Under the pieces are notes generated by a model. It was not told the DNA's origin, ran no database searches, and saw only the letters and a list, made by a program, of their open reading frames with translations. Positions 38,106 to 60,960 of a stretch of 64,000 bases of DNA are shown piece by piece. Made by a program: the position numbers and the translations under genes. How positions within the stretch are numbered: the first letter of the stretch is position 1; every line of letters begins with the position of its first letter. This DNA comes from Plotosus lineatus (Eukaryota > Chordata > Actinopteri > Siluriformes > Plotosidae). The DNA lies in contig CM045745.1 in NCBI GenBank assembly GCA_024760905.1, positions 6,690,282 to 6,754,281 on the forward strand. The letters are read 5' to 3'.

Positions 38106-38279
38106 ACTGGTACAGATAACTGGATAAATTCAGATATAAATTTCACACTCATTTAATAAATAACTTTTAGTTTGATTAAAAAAAAAAGTATACTACCGGT
38201 TTCAGGTATGCATATAGCATGTATAGCATCTTCAGTTTGACATTACTGTTAACGTAGTTATGTTGTACCCTGATTACTT
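38106..38279. other. unassigned, between convergent genes
   Basis: A+T-rich; no element recognised. Confidence 0.4.
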
Positions 38280-38572
38280 ATTCATTCAATTGCTGATCCG
38301 CTTAATTCTCTTTGGGTCGTGGCTGAAGCTTCTCATCGGGCATGGTGAAGCCAACACCCGCACACCTAGGGGCAATTCGGAACAGGCAGTTCGCCTAATG
38401 TGCATGTTTTTGGACTGTGGGAGGAAACTTGAGTACCTGAAGTAAATCCACACAGACACAAGAAAGAACATGCAAAATCCACACAGAAAACTCCCGAGCC
38501 TGGAACTTGGACCCGGGACCTTCTTGCTGTGAGGTGGACGTGCTAACTACTACGCTGCTGTTTTATGCTGCT
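38280..38572 (-). mobile_element. tRNA-like SINE/composite of the second family
   Basis: Complement reads cagcagcgtagtagttagca, then the gtccaagttccagg-type B-box region, then 'gcatgttctttctt' and 'ccacagtccaaaaacatgca', ending in 'ggatcagcaattgaatgaat'. Same family as 13309 and 51480. It lies between the 3' ends of FASTKD3 and CHMP5. Confidence 0.6.
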
Positions 38573-38836
38573 ACTGTAATGCTGTACCTTTTTACAGAAA
38601 TCAAAACTTGCACCCATGTTGTCAAATATATAATAATTTATTTTTCGTTAGTTGGCCACCCCATTGCTACTATACAAAGTCAATGAGGTACATTGTCTGC
38701 AGAAATAAAACACAATGAATTGTATTTAGGATCAAATGTAAATCAAAAACTTTGTAACTACAGATCTTAACAATTCTACCTGATTATTAGTGACGAGCTA
38801 GATAAAGACAGACTGTGTTTACAATAATGAATACTT
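38573..38836. other. unassigned intergenic sequence
   Basis: No element recognised. Confidence 0.4.
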
Positions 38837-38842
38837 TTTATT
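38837..38842 (-). terminator. chmp5: CHMP5 poly(A) signal
   Basis: AATAAA on the minus strand (tttatt on +), 145 bases downstream of the CHMP5 stop. It faces the FASTKD3 signal about 1.08 kb away. Confidence 0.7.
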
Positions 38843-38986
38843 GTTTAGCCCAAGAGTCCCAAATCTTATATGAACCTGTTTCATAGAAAAATGTAGAAGG
38901 CGAGGATCGAAGTGTTTTACATGCCAAATGCATATGTGCAATACACGATGCATTCGCTTCAGTGAGATGAAACAGGTCTGCTAGAT

Positions 38987-50464
<11,478 letters not shown>

Positions 50465-50640
50465 TTTGACACTTTTTTAAAAATAAAAAAACACCAAAAC
50501 AACGAAACTTCGCTTCCTCACAACACAAATACTAGCCACCACAGAATCCCGGAAATAGACTCTGAAATGTCGTCACACTTCAATCACGTGACTTGAAGTC
50601 ATCCACAAACCGAAGTGAGGGTTGGACAAACGATTAAGGG
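50465..50640 (-). promoter_or_regulatory. chmp5: CHMP5 promoter region with CLEAR-like E-box and ETS site
   Basis: Upstream of the start are tcacgtgac (around the CACGTG at 50585-50590), which fits the CLEAR/E-box bound by TFEB/MITF/USF factors at lysosomal and endosomal genes, and an ETS-type tttccggga (50548-50556 on +). 'gtgacgaca' near 50569 is CREB-like. There is no TATA box. The assignment rests on position and motif. Confidence 0.5.
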
Positions 50641-51060
50641 AATCAACCAAGTACTGCAATGTATTTTGGACTCTGTTGAAATTAGTTTCCAAGTTATACT
50701 GTAGTTCTTAAAGGTTGTACTTTGCCATTTTTTATTTTATTTTAAAGATTTACTCCTTGTTATGTTTTCATTTCTTACTTTTATTAGGGGTCCAAGCATC
50801 AGATTGGTTTTTGACTCAAACTCATCACCTTCTTTGTGACATGTCTCTATGACATCATGTTTCTCACTCGTCTCTGAGACATGATGTCCCTCCTTCTTAC
50901 CATCACACCTCTCTTCATTATTACTCCTTCTTATCAGTCCTCTTCTCTTCCTCTTCACTTTTCTCCCTTGAACCACTCGTACTCTTTATTAGTCCTTTTG
51001 CTGAGACCACTGGAACCTTTTTATTTGACCCTTTGCTTGGGCCCCAGGAATTTATGTTTG
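50641..51060. other. unassigned intergenic sequence
   Basis: No element recognised; pyrimidine-rich around 50890-51010. Confidence 0.4.
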
Positions 51061-51062
51061 CA

Positions 51063-51100
<38 letters not shown>

Positions 51101-51260
51101 ATTTTAATATAATTTCTCTGCAATGGCTTGGTGAGCTGTCCAGGACATACTCTGATCAGAGTATGTCCTGGACAGCTCACCAGGCCATCGCAGACAAATG
51201 ATATTAAAATTTAACACTACTACTACTACTACTACTACTAATAATAATAATAATAACAAT
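51061..51260. repeat. loop-less palindrome built from SINE tail, flanked by triplet repeats
   Basis: Arms 51097-51155 and 51156-51214 are reverse complements with about four mismatches in 59 and no loop (centre tctga|tcaga). Each arm carries the type ii SINE tail core 'ggtgagctgtccaggacata'. (ATT)n on the left and (CTA)n(ATA)n on the right extend the symmetry. Confidence 0.9.
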
Positions 51261-51479
51261 AATAACTAGGATAAAGAGGTCCAGAAAATGAATGAATATA
51301 TATTCTTCGTGCTGCTGTTGTATTTTCAGCAGTAGCATCTGTGGGCGGTATCTATCAGGTAGAAATATGTGTGCACTGCTGTGTGCATTGCAGTGTATTA
51401 CAAATGAAGAAGGAAGTGCCCTTGGGGAACACTCCTTGCTCAGGGAAAAGGTGCCTTCAGATCAGTAACCCATCGGCTT
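51261..51479. other. unassigned intergenic sequence
   Basis: Includes a (GAATGAAT)-like tail scrap near 51285. Nothing else recognised. Confidence 0.35.
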
Positions 51480-51800
51480 AACTACGAAGCCACCAATTTA
51501 GAGTCACAGGGAGGCTGGTGTGCCTTTCAGCTGACTCTGGCAAGGGTATAGGGTACACCCTGGACAACTCACTAGGCCATCACAGGGCGAACACTCACAC
51601 CTAGAGGTGATTTGTAACAGCTGATTGGCCTACTGTGTTTGTTTTTGGACTGTGTGAGGAAACTGGAGTACCTAGAGGAAAACCCACATAAGCATTAGGA
51701 GAACATGCAAACTCCACACAGAAGGGCTTGAGATGGGAATCGAACCCAAACCTTTTTACTGGGAGGTGGATGTGCTAAGCACTATGCCACCATGTTGCCA
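51480..51800 (-). mobile_element. tRNA-like SINE/composite of the second family with type ii tail
   Basis: In complement from about 51800: 'ggcaacatggtggcatagtg', the tRNA-like 'gtttgggttcgattcccatc', 'gtgtggagtttgcatgttct' and 'ccacagtccaaaaacaaac'. Then 'cctgtgatggcctagtgagt', 'tgtccagggtgtaccctat' and the rest of the type ii tail to 51485. The clearest copy of this family. Confidence 0.75.
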
Positions 51801-51825
51801 TGTATGAAATTATAGCATTAAAAAC

Positions 51826-52651
51826 ATCTTACATTTACAGCATTTAGCAGACGCTCTTATCCAGAGCGACTTACGGAAGTGCTCGCAAGTCTCTATCAAT
51901 GAATATATTCTTGCACTGGTTTGTTAGAACACAGACTAAATATACCGTCAGTCAAATTCAGATGGTAGCTGTTGGGGTTTTTTATTAGGTGGTGTGTGTG
52001 TGTTTATTTACAGCACAGTGCTTAATCTAAGCATTGCTGAAAAAGTTAAGTTTTCAACTGTTGTTTAAAGAGACACGGTGACTCAACTGTCCAGATGTCC
52101 AGAGGACGTTCATTCCACCACCTTGGAGCCAGAACAGAGAACAGTTTAGACGCATTTTTTCCTTGTCCCTTAGTAGAGGGAGGGATCAGTCTTGCAGTGC
52201 TAAAGAATCTGAGATAATGTGGTGCAGTGTGTTGTGTGATACTTTGAGGTAGGAAGGTGCAGGTCCATTTTTGGCTTTGTAGACAAGAGTTAGTGTTTTC
52301 AATCGAATGCGATCAGCTACAGGAAGCCAGGGGAGAGACTGTAGCAGTGGTGTGGTGTGGGGAAATTTGGGAAGGTTAAAAATAAGCCATGCAGCTGCAT
52401 TCTGAATCAGTTGCAAAGGTTGAATAGCACTCAAAAGTAGACCTGCAAGGAGTGGGTTGCAGTAATCTAGTCTTGAGATGACAAGGGATTGAACAAGTAT
52501 CTGAGTGGCCTTCCTTGAAGGAAATGGACGAATTCTTTGGATATTAGAGAATAAATCGGACATTAAAGGGAATAAATCAGCATGATAGAGTAAGATTAAT
52601 GATATGAGAATAAGATAGGCACTTATCTATAGTTACTCGAAGACTATTTTA
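51826..52651 (-). mobile_element. L2-like LINE 3' end
   Basis: The minus-strand tail 'ctctggataagagcgtctgc' then 'taaatgctgtaaatgtaaga' is the usual 3' end of L2-type LINEs in fish. The frame at 52186-52563 encodes ILVQSLVISRLDYCNPLLAG and LPWLPVADRIRLKTLTLVYK, the C-terminal region of L2-type reverse transcriptases. Its 5' side is cut by the RTE-like LINE at 52652. Confidence 0.85.
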
Positions 52652-52669
52652 GATCTTCTTTTCCTTTCA

Positions 52670-54101
52670 GCTTTTCCCTTCAGGGGTCGCCACAGCGAAC
52701 CATCCACCTCCATCTCACCCTATCTTCTGCATCTTCTACTCTTACTCCAACAACCTTCATGTCCTCCTACACCACATCCATCAATCTTCTCTTTGGTCTT
52801 CTTCTAGGCCTTCTGCCTGGTAGTTCCAACCTCAGCATCCTACTACCAATATACTCACTATCCCTCCTTGTGTACATTTCCAAACCATCTCAATCTAGCC
52901 TCCCTGACTTTGTCTCCAAAACTTCTAACATGTGCTGTCCCTCTGATGTACTCATTCCTGGTCCTATCCATCCTCATTACTCCCAAAGAGAACCTCAACA
53001 TTTTCATCTCTGCTATCTCCAGCTCTGCCTCCTGTCTTTTCCCCAGTGCCACTGTTTCTAAACCATACAACATCGCTGGCTTCATCACCGTCTTGTACAC
53101 GTTTCCTTTCATTCTTGCCGATACCCTCCTATCACATATCACACCGGACACTTTTCTCCAACCATTCCAACCTGCCTGCACACGCTTCTTCACCTCTTTT
53201 TCACACTCTCCATTGCTCTGGATAGTTGAGCCTAAGTACTTAAAATCCTCCACCTTCCTTATCTCTGCTCCATGTAACCTCACCGTTCCTCTTGGGTCCT
53301 TGTCGTTCACACACATGTATTCTGTTTTACTGAGACTAACCTTCATTCCTCTCCTCTCCAGTGCATACCTCCACCTCTCTAGATTTTCCTCCACTTGTTC
53401 TCTGCTCTCACTACAGATCACAATGTCATCTGCAAACATCATAGTCCATGGAGATTCTTGTCTAACCTCATCTGTCAGCCTGTCCATCACTACAGCAAAC
53501 AAGAAGGGGCTCAGAGCTGACCCTTGATACAGTCCCTTTTCCACCTTGAACTCTTCTGTCACACCGACAGCACACCTCACCACTGTCTTACATCTCTCAT
53601 ACATGTCCTGCACCACTCTAACATACTTCTCTGCCACGCCAGACTTCCTCATGCAATACCACAGTTCCTCTCTCGGCACCCTGTCATATGCTTTCTCCAG
53701 ATCCACAAAGTCGCAATGCAGCTCCCTCTGACCTTCTCTGTACTTCTCTATTAACATCCTCAAAACAAACACTGCATCTGTGGTGTGGGTCTGCATCTTG
53801 GCATGAAACCAAACTGTTGTTCACAAATGCTGACCTCTGCCCTTAGTCTAGCTTCCACTAGTCTTTCCCATAACTTCATCGTATAGCTCATCAACTCTAT
53901 CCCTCTGTACTTGCCACAACTCTGCACGTCGCCCTTGTTCTTAAAAATGGGCACAAGCACACTTCTCCATTCCCCCGGCATCCTCTCACTCTCCAAGACC
54001 TTGTTGAATGTGCTTGTCAGAAATTCTACTGCTACCTCTCCTAGACACTTCCATAAATCCACCGGTATGTCATCAGGACCAACTGCCTTTCCACTCTTCA
54101 T
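52670..54101 (-). pseudogene. LINE reverse transcriptase domain (best-preserved copy)
   Basis: Piece 1 (54101-53760): [20 protein letters not shown] and GKYRGIELMSYTMKLWERLV. Piece 2 (53796-52858), 312 codons open: [60 protein letters not shown] (FADD box) and KYLGSTIQSNGECEKEVKKR. The two pieces are joined by a small shift near 53790. The region 54101-54520 between endonuclease and RT is decayed by stops. Confidence 0.9.
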
Positions 54102-54521
54102 CCTCTTCTATGCCCTCCTCACTTCTTCCTTACTAATCTTTGCTACTTCCTGGTCCTCAACAGTCACCTCTTCGACTCTTTTTTTCTCTCTCATTTTCCT
54201 CATTCATCAGCTCTTCAAAATACTCTTTCCATCTTCCCAGCACACTTCTGTCATCAGTCAATAATTTCCCTCTCCGTCCTTAATCACTATAACTTATTGC
54301 ACGTCCTTCCAATCTCTATTTCTTTGCTATGCCACCTTGTATAAATCATTTTCTCCCTCCTTACTGTATAACCTATTATACAAGTCATCATACGCCCTCT
54401 GCTTGGCCTTTGACACCGCTACCTTCGCCTTACACTGTGTTTCCCTGTACTCCTGTTTACTCTCTTTGGTCCACTCAGTGCCCCATTTCTTCTAAGCTAA
54501 CCTCTTCTTTTGTACACACTC

Positions 54522-55500
54522 CTACACGTCCTCATTCCACCACCAAGTCTTCTTATCTACTGTCCTTCCAGAGGACACACCAAGTGCTCTCCTTCCTGTC
54601 TCCCTGATCACATTAGCTGTAGTTGTCCAGTCATCTGGAAGAACTTCCTGACCACCCAAAGCCATTTTCAACTCCTCCTTGAAGACAACACGACACTCTT
54701 CCTTTTTCAACTTCCACCACTTTGTCTTCCACTCTGCCTTTGCCTTTTTCACCTTTCTTACCATCAGTATCATCCTGCACACCACCATCCCATGCTGTTT
54801 GGCAACACTCTCACCCACTACTACTTTGCAGTCACTGACTTCCTTCAACTTACATCGCCTACACAAGATGTAGTCGACCTGTGGGCTCCTACCTCCGCTT
54901 TTATAAGTCACCCTATGCTCCTGTCTCTTCTGGAAGAAAGTATTCACCACAGCCATTTCCATTTGTTTTGCAAAAATCTATCAACATCTGTCCTGTGTTC
55001 CTGTCCTGGATACCAAACCTGCCCATGACTTCCTCGTCCCCTCTGTTGCCTGCACCAACATGTCCATTGAAGTCTGCACCAATGACCACTCTTTCACCTG
55101 TGGGGGTACTCTGCATCCCTTCACCTAACTCACTCCAGAATCTCTCCTTCTCTTCTAGCTCACATCCTGGCTGTGGAGCATAAGCACTAACAACATTGAA
55201 CATCACGCCTTCAATTTCTAACTTGAGACTCATCACTCTGTCTGACACTCTTTTCACTTCTAGAACATTCCTGACAAATCCCTCCTTCAGGATGACGCCT
55301 ACTCCATTTCTCTTTCCATCCACACCATGAAAAAACAGCTTAAACCCTGCTCCTAAGCTTCTAGCCTTGCTAGCTTTCCACCTGGTCTCCTGAACACACA
55401 GTATGTCCACCTTCCTCCTCTGTATCATGTCAGCCAGCTCTCTACCTTTTCCTGTCATAGTTCCAACATTCAAAGTGCCTACTCTCAGTCCTAGACTCAT
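54522..55500 (-). pseudogene. LINE endonuclease domain (best-preserved copy)
   Basis: 195 codons open from ATG 55500: MSLGLRVGTLNVGTMTGKGR, ILCVQETRWKASKARSLGAG, SAYAPQPGCELEEKERFWSE and VVIGADFNGHVGAGNRGDEE. A shift at about 54950 separates it from the next piece (54962-54522): HRVTYKSGGRSPQVDYILCR and VVGESVAKQHGMVVCRMILM, then the linker PDDWTTTANVIRETGRRALG. Catalytic blocks Glu (QETRW), GADFN and VDY are present. Confidence 0.88.
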
Positions 55501-55560
55501 GCTTTTCCTCTTCTCTCTCTGCCTACGGACACGCCTCCTGCCGCTCCTTCTTCGACCTAA

Positions 55561-56540
55561 TCCTTTATTTTAGATAAGTGTGTGATTCCAGCGTTGTCAA
55601 ATGTGGAAGAATGACATAATGGTCTACTTTTAAGGGGTCCACATACTTTTTGATACGGATTAGGTCTATCAGAGCCTAGAGTCTGCAAGGTGTTTCTGCT
55701 GCAATAAACAGGTTATTACGTCTTCTCATAGTTAGGTAGCCATTGTAGACCGTTGGACCAAAGTGAAATTACATTCAAGTTAACACATCTAATGCTGCCT
55801 ACAGAATGATTTTGTGAATTGTGTGCAAGCCGCAGTCTGAGATATAAATCTAATAAGCTAATTAAGTTTGATATATGCAGACATAATGAGGAACACATTC
55901 TGAATTGTACACCATAATGTAACTCAATATGCAAGATACCGGAACTAATGTAGAGATTTAGGCATTGCCTAACAGCAGAGCTCGCATATAATTTTTCTTG
56001 ACAAGTTTTCATGGTAACACCTCAAACCCTATACACATTTCCTACATGTATCAAGATTAATTCATATTATAATTACTTGTTTAAAGAAGGGAATAAGAAT
56101 GAGGCAAAGAAACATGCAATCTTAGTCTCAACATGCAATGTACACCATTTAGAAACAGTAGTTTTACAGAACATTTCAATAGCACATAAATACCATTTGT
56201 TCGTTCTTTATTTCTGAATTGTTTACTCCTTAAAATGTATAATTTGTTATCAGAATCATTGAAAATTAGCTCCAGAATGTCGAATAAATCGTTTATCCTA
56301 GTAAGAGTTCGAGCAAGTATCCATAGGATTAAAAACCCCAATATGAGTTTGTCTATCATCAAAGGGTAGAGACGCCAGTCCACTGGATATGTTTACTTAA
56401 GTAAGCACGTTTTCCTTGCCAGAAACCTCATGCGATTCCTCAATGTGAATTGTTTACAAGATTTTCTATTCAAAAAGTAATGCACTGTGTGGCAGTAATG
56501 TTTTTTGCTAGCTGAACAAAAACCCGATGTACCTCCTATA
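55561..56540. other. unassigned sequence
   Basis: No gene or element recognised. If the L2-like element at 51826-52651 continued past the LINE insertion, it should be here, but I see no L2 motif. Confidence 0.4.
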
Positions 56541-56781
56541 CAGTGGAGCCTCGGTACTCGACCATAATTCATTCCGGACGACTGGTCGAATTCCCATTGG
56601 GTCAAATTCCAAATCCGCTTTTCCCATTACAAATACCTAATGTAAATGGTCTTAATCAGTTCTGTCATCTTTTGAACATAAGTTAACAGTACCATAACTC
56701 ATACCATAGGTCTGCAAATTAAGTGAAAAAATTATTGCATATAGTACAGTACGTTATGGTCTGTGTTGTGAGAGACTCTGG

Positions 56782-56836
<55 letters not shown>

Positions 56837-57000
56837 GGTTTGGAGAGGGGCGTGGCTGTTACACGTGGGTGGAGCGTTAAACATGCACACCTAATTCCAC
56901 TTAATCATGGACTATAAAGAGTAGCAGCATGCTCCTTACGGTGATGATTGTCTCTCTTCTCTGTGACCTCTCTGGCTCTCAGCTCCATGCTCCACCAGTT
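56541..57000 (+). mobile_element. Tigger-like element fragment
   Basis: Left end 'cagtggagcctcggtactcg' after TA. The following 350 bp (tttcccattacaaatac; catcttttgaacataagtta; gagagactctggttttggca) are the reverse complement of 27300-27718. It includes a (CT)n array at 56791-56834. The end near 57000 is not defined. Confidence 0.65.
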
Positions 57001-57154
57001 CTCGCTTTAGTTTGATTTCAGTGTTACTCCACATCTGTAACAGTGACTACAATGTCCCCACGCACTAGTGCCTTCCCTGTGAACAATAAAGCGCACCCGT
57101 TTCCATCACCACTCTGAGTCCTGCATTTTTAGGTCTGGCTGAATGTTCCTGGTG
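57001..57154. other. unassigned, possibly part of the preceding element
   Basis: No motif beyond an AATAAA at 57085. Confidence 0.3.
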
Positions 57155-57530
57155 TCATAGAAGGGCTAGAAGAGCCGATAGTTTTGCTGTAACAGTTTCT
57201 AATGGTTCATCAGTTGTTGGACATTTACCAATAAAAGACAGCAAAATATTTTCCTGTTTTTTAAAGCATGGCAGAACAATCAAATGTGTTGTTACTGATA
57301 AGCATTATAGGCATTCCCCAGTGGCAGGGGGTCTGGAAATACCATGTAAACTCACTTTTATAGGCAGTGAACGCCTCATTTTACCGTTACAGAGACTGAT
57401 TGAATAAAATTGGTAAGTTTGATCTACCATTTTGCTCCCAGTACACATGGGCGGTTATTAGATGTAAGAGCAAAAACATTGGGGAGCGCTTATTGGAGCA
57501 GGGCGCTTATTACTTTGAATAAGCTATGCA
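57155..57530 (+). mobile_element. inverted partial copy of the 45.7-kb transposon
   Basis: Reverse-complement match to about 45735-46085 throughout (gttttgctgtaacagtttct; ttggacatttaccaa; aacaatcaaatgtgttgtta; ggcagtgaacgcctcatttt; gatctaccattttgctccca). It codes for the same VVGHLP-type segment, with stops. Confidence 0.75.
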
Positions 57531-57789
57531 TCATCACGACATTACTAGCATGTGATTCAAATTCAACCAATGGCTGAGAGCTTTTGTTTCTTCCTTCTGA
57601 TGAATAATTTTAAATGATGTGTGTATGCCTCTTTTTTTCTCCTTTGTGCACATGTTATCAACGTGACTGCTTGAATTACAAATTCATGTTTTTTGTAGTG
57701 TGTTTTTAATGATTATTTAAGCCCTATGATGCCACTCAAATGCCTTGCATGTTCTCTGGCTTCAGTAAGGAGCCCAAGCACTTTATTTA
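57531..57789. other. unassigned sequence
   Basis: No element recognised. Confidence 0.35.
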
Positions 57790-57980
57790 TTCATAAATAT
57801 TACCACTGTACAAAATTAAAAAGTTTTTAATAATCATTACTACATTTTACTGCATTATTACTGTATTAATGAGTAAGACTGTCTATAGAATGTGTTTAGC
57901 AAGCAGATTTTAGTGCATGTAATATCATACATAGGGTTTTAAAACCGCATCAATGATTCGCAGGTTTCTGGGATCCGCAG
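57790..57980 (-). mobile_element. Tigger-like element fragment
   Basis: Inverted match to about 26600-26840 (attaatacagtattaatgta and agacagtcttactcattaat in complement; tgcgaatcgagataatccgc-like end). Right end near 'gattcgcaggtttctgggat'. Confidence 0.6.
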
Positions 57981-58001
57981 GAGGGGGGAGGGGAGGCTTT
58001 C

Positions 58002-58158
58002 TCTTCTTCTTTTTCTTTTCCTTTCGGCTTTTTCCCTTTTTCAGGGGTCGCCACAGCGAGTCATCTGATTCGCATGTTTGATTTGGAATAGGTCTTTACG
58101 TCAGATGCCCTTCCACACAACCTTTTAGCAAGGAACAGAAACACGCTGACGTCTTTGC
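58002..58158 (-). mobile_element. SINE type i, 3' part only
   Basis: Minus strand: 'gctgacgtaaagacctattc' region, gtgtggaagggcatctgacg, gattcgctgtggcgac-type tail 'gactcgctgtggcgacccct', then 'gaaaaagccgaaaggaaaag'. A copy whose tail again nearly equals the LINE 3' end. Confidence 0.8.
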
Positions 58159-58170
58159 TAACGGGGGGCT

Positions 58171-58330
<160 letters not shown>

Positions 58331-59244
58331 GGGGTGGTGAAACCATCCTCTCTCTTCAAGTGATTACAGAAGATTTCTTGCAACAATGTCAATTGTAAAA
58401 AGCGCAAAAACAAATAAAACTGAAATGAATTGAATTACGCTGGGGGGTGGATAGATGGACATGATAGATTCTCCTTCACCTTCCAAAGGCAACTCAATAG
58501 TGAGACACTTTTCCTTATCAATGGGGCTAAATTCTATGTGGGATACTCCCATTGCAGGAATCACAGTAAGAGATGATTATCTTCAATTTCTGATGCATCA
58601 CAGTTTTGTCTCAGAGTGTCTGTGGTGTCAAGACCATGATGATAGACATCTTTGAACCTCTCTTGCAATGCAGTGTAATAGTAGCACCACCGTTTTGGAC
58701 AAAACTAAAGGTAAAAGTTTTTAACATTTGTTTGCTTAGTCTGGGGCAGCCCCAAATCAAGTTGTATATAATGGATATAAGATGAGAAAAGGCAGTGAAC
58801 AGTGAAGGATGGCAAGAAGCATTCTGAGATCTCTAACAGAACAGTAGATCAGTGATGACTCATGACAGAGATCGCAATATTTTATGCTATTATTTCTACC
58901 GTCTATAATGGAACTGCCAGACACAACACGTAGCCAAATACACACAAAGTGTATTTTTCAAAAAATATTTCAGAAAACCATCACCACTATTCGCTGCTAT
59001 ACAAACGTGTTTTAGTTTTCATAAAGATCATCAATAGGTATGTGCTGTATATGGATTACATAGTGTTTCTTAATGTTTTTTTTCATTTTAAACAATATAG
59101 TCGTTTACACAGTTCTTTGACTTGACTGAAATAAAAGTTGTACGCTGTGATATGTCATTGACTTTGATTACAGCATGGATTCTACGGTATTACGCAATAT
59201 TATAACTTTTCCATCCTGAGGTGCATTAATAATTTTTTTATTTT
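58331..59244. other. unassigned sequence
   Basis: No gene or element recognised. The 66-codon frames on both strands at 58364-58655 mirror each other and show no domain. Confidence 0.4.
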
Positions 59245-59575
59245 TCATTTATTTTCTGAATTTCTTAATCCTAAATAGGGAGGCTAGGAGCCATCTCAGC
59301 CGACTCTGGGTGAGGGCTGAGTACATCCTGGACAGTTTGCTAGGCCATTGCAGGGCAGAAACATGCTGATGGCTATGCAGCCTATACTTTACTCAAATCA
59401 GTAATGGTTCTTTTACATGCCTCTCTCCACAGACAGTGAGACATGAATGGCCTTTGATAACCCGGTTAGCCGCACTTGGGGGACAGCAGTGACAACCGGT
59501 GAATGTGGTTCGTAAACCCTCAACCTTAGGATCGGTAATCCAGCACCTTACTACCAGGCCACTATTGCCATTTTT
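59245..59575 (-). mobile_element. tRNA-derived SINE, type ii tail
   Basis: Minus strand: head near 59570 (ggcaatagtggcctggtagt), decayed B-box (gagggtttacgaaccac), body, type ii tail (gcaatggcctagcaaactgt; agatggctcctagcctccc; ttaggattaagaaattca). Diverged. Confidence 0.75.
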
Positions 59576-59679
59576 TAAATTTAATATTTTTCAATACATG
59601 ATCATGATTGATGAAACCTCCATTGATGTAATAATTTGGTTATACAGTACTTTATATTCAGGTCACAGGACTGCAATTT

Positions 59680-60033
59680 GGGCAGTGGTGGCTTGGCGGT
59701 TTCGGGCGCTGGATTGCTGATCCTAAGGTTGGGGGTTCGAGTCCCACTCTCCACAGGGTTGTCACTGTCCCCCCCAGTGCTGCTAACTGGGTTATCAACG
59801 GCCGGCCATGTCGCTCACTGTCTATGGTGTGAGGCATGTAAAAGAACCATTGCTGACTTTCGTAAAGAGTAGCTGCAAAGCCGTCGGCGTGTTTCTGTCC
59901 CATGCTAAAAGGATTATGTCAGGAAGGGCATCCGACATAAAAAAACCCTATGCAAATCAAACGTGCAAATCGTTTGCTGTGGCAACCTCTGAAAAAAAAA
60001 AAAGAGAAAAAGCTGAAAGGAAATCTCATCAAC
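59680..60033 (+). mobile_element. tRNA-derived SINE type i with target duplication
   Basis: Head 'gggcagtggtggcttggcgg', B-box gggttcgagtcccac, shared body, caggaagggcatccgacata, tail gtttgctgtggcaacctctg ... gctgaaaggaaa. Flanked by perfect 12-bp repeats ggactgcaattt (59668-59679 and 60034-60045). Confidence 0.92.
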
Positions 60034-60045
60034 GGACTGCAATTT

Positions 60046-60349
60046 ATTACCACATAATGTTGCTGGACCTTGTCCTGACCAACTCAGCAACTCCAGGTCA
60101 TAACCCTGCCTCAAGGGGCCCATGCAGTGGGTACTATGCATGATGGATTACATCGTTTCACTTAACTCCCTACTTAGGATTACGTACCCATCACTCTGTT
60201 ATAGGTTAAATCTGGACTTGTTAGGTCATGTGATTTCTTTCATTCCATACATCAGGTTTTTTTTTTCAATGGAGACTTTTTCAATGACGTCATAAGTAAT
60301 GAAGACCATGAAGTGGCTGATGCTTTGCCACCTATGGCCACAGGTCTGC
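60046..60349. other. unassigned sequence
   Basis: No element recognised. Confidence 0.35.
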
Positions 60350-60960
60350 TCTGCTCTTGACCCCCTGCAGTTTGCATACCAAGAGAAAGTGTGAGTGGAA
60401 GATGCAATCATCTCACCTGCTTCATCGATCTCTCTCTCACTTGGACAGGAGCAGTGGTGCTGTGAGAATTACATTTATGGATTTCTCCAGCACCTTCAAC
60501 ACCATCCAGCCTTTGGTCCTCAGAGAAAAACTGACAGACATGAGAGTAGGCTTACACCTTGTGGACTGGATCACTCACTACCTGATGAACAGATCTCAGT
60601 ATGTGCGACTGGGGACTGCAGATCAGACACTGCAGTCAGCAGCATGGGAGCACCACAGGGGACCATACTCTCTTCAGTCCTGTTCACACTATACCCCTTG
60701 GACCTCCAGTATAACTGCCACATGCAAAAGTTTGCAGTTGACACTGTTACTGTGAGTTGTATTAGGAGTGAACAGGAAGAGAAGTACAGAAAACTGATCT
60801 AGAACTTTGTTTCATGATGTGACTCCAACCACCTTCTCAACACCAGCAAGAAAAAAGCAGATGGTGGTGGACTTGAGAAGACCCAGGCCGCACCTAGAGC
60901 CAGTAATAATCAGACAACAGATGAGCGCAGCACCAAAAGTGGAACGAAACCAGTCAAAGG
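60350..60960 (+). pseudogene. CR1/Rex1-like LINE reverse transcriptase fragment
   Basis: Decayed RT: LLHRSLSHLDRSSGAVRITF, MDFSSTFNTIQPLVLREKLT and VDWITHYLMNRSQYVRLGT are in one frame. After a shift comes GAPQGTILSSVLFTLYPLDL, then MQKFAVDT, where the catalytic FADDT reads FAVDT. Then KKQMVVDLRRPRPHLEPVII. At least two shifts, one stop and a lost catalytic Asp. Confidence 0.85.

Larger units (their letters stand above)
52652..55560 (-). mobile_element. RTE/BovB-like LINE, nearly full length, broken
   Basis: About 2.9 kb with the 3' end gaaaagctgaaaggaaaaga at 52652. The minus strand carries the complete order of domains from MSLGLRVGTLNVGTMTGKGR (55500) to the C terminus near 52680. Best-preserved copy: two long open pieces (55500-54913 and 53796-52858). 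Inserted in an L2-like element. Confidence 0.92.

Noticed and set aside
52868..55183. Long plus-strand open frames of about 100-220 codons over the LINE at 52.7-55.5 kb (and 61.9-63.0 kb)
   Set aside because: They are antisense shadows of the endonuclease/RT coding strand; composition is Ser/Leu/Pro-rich with no domain.
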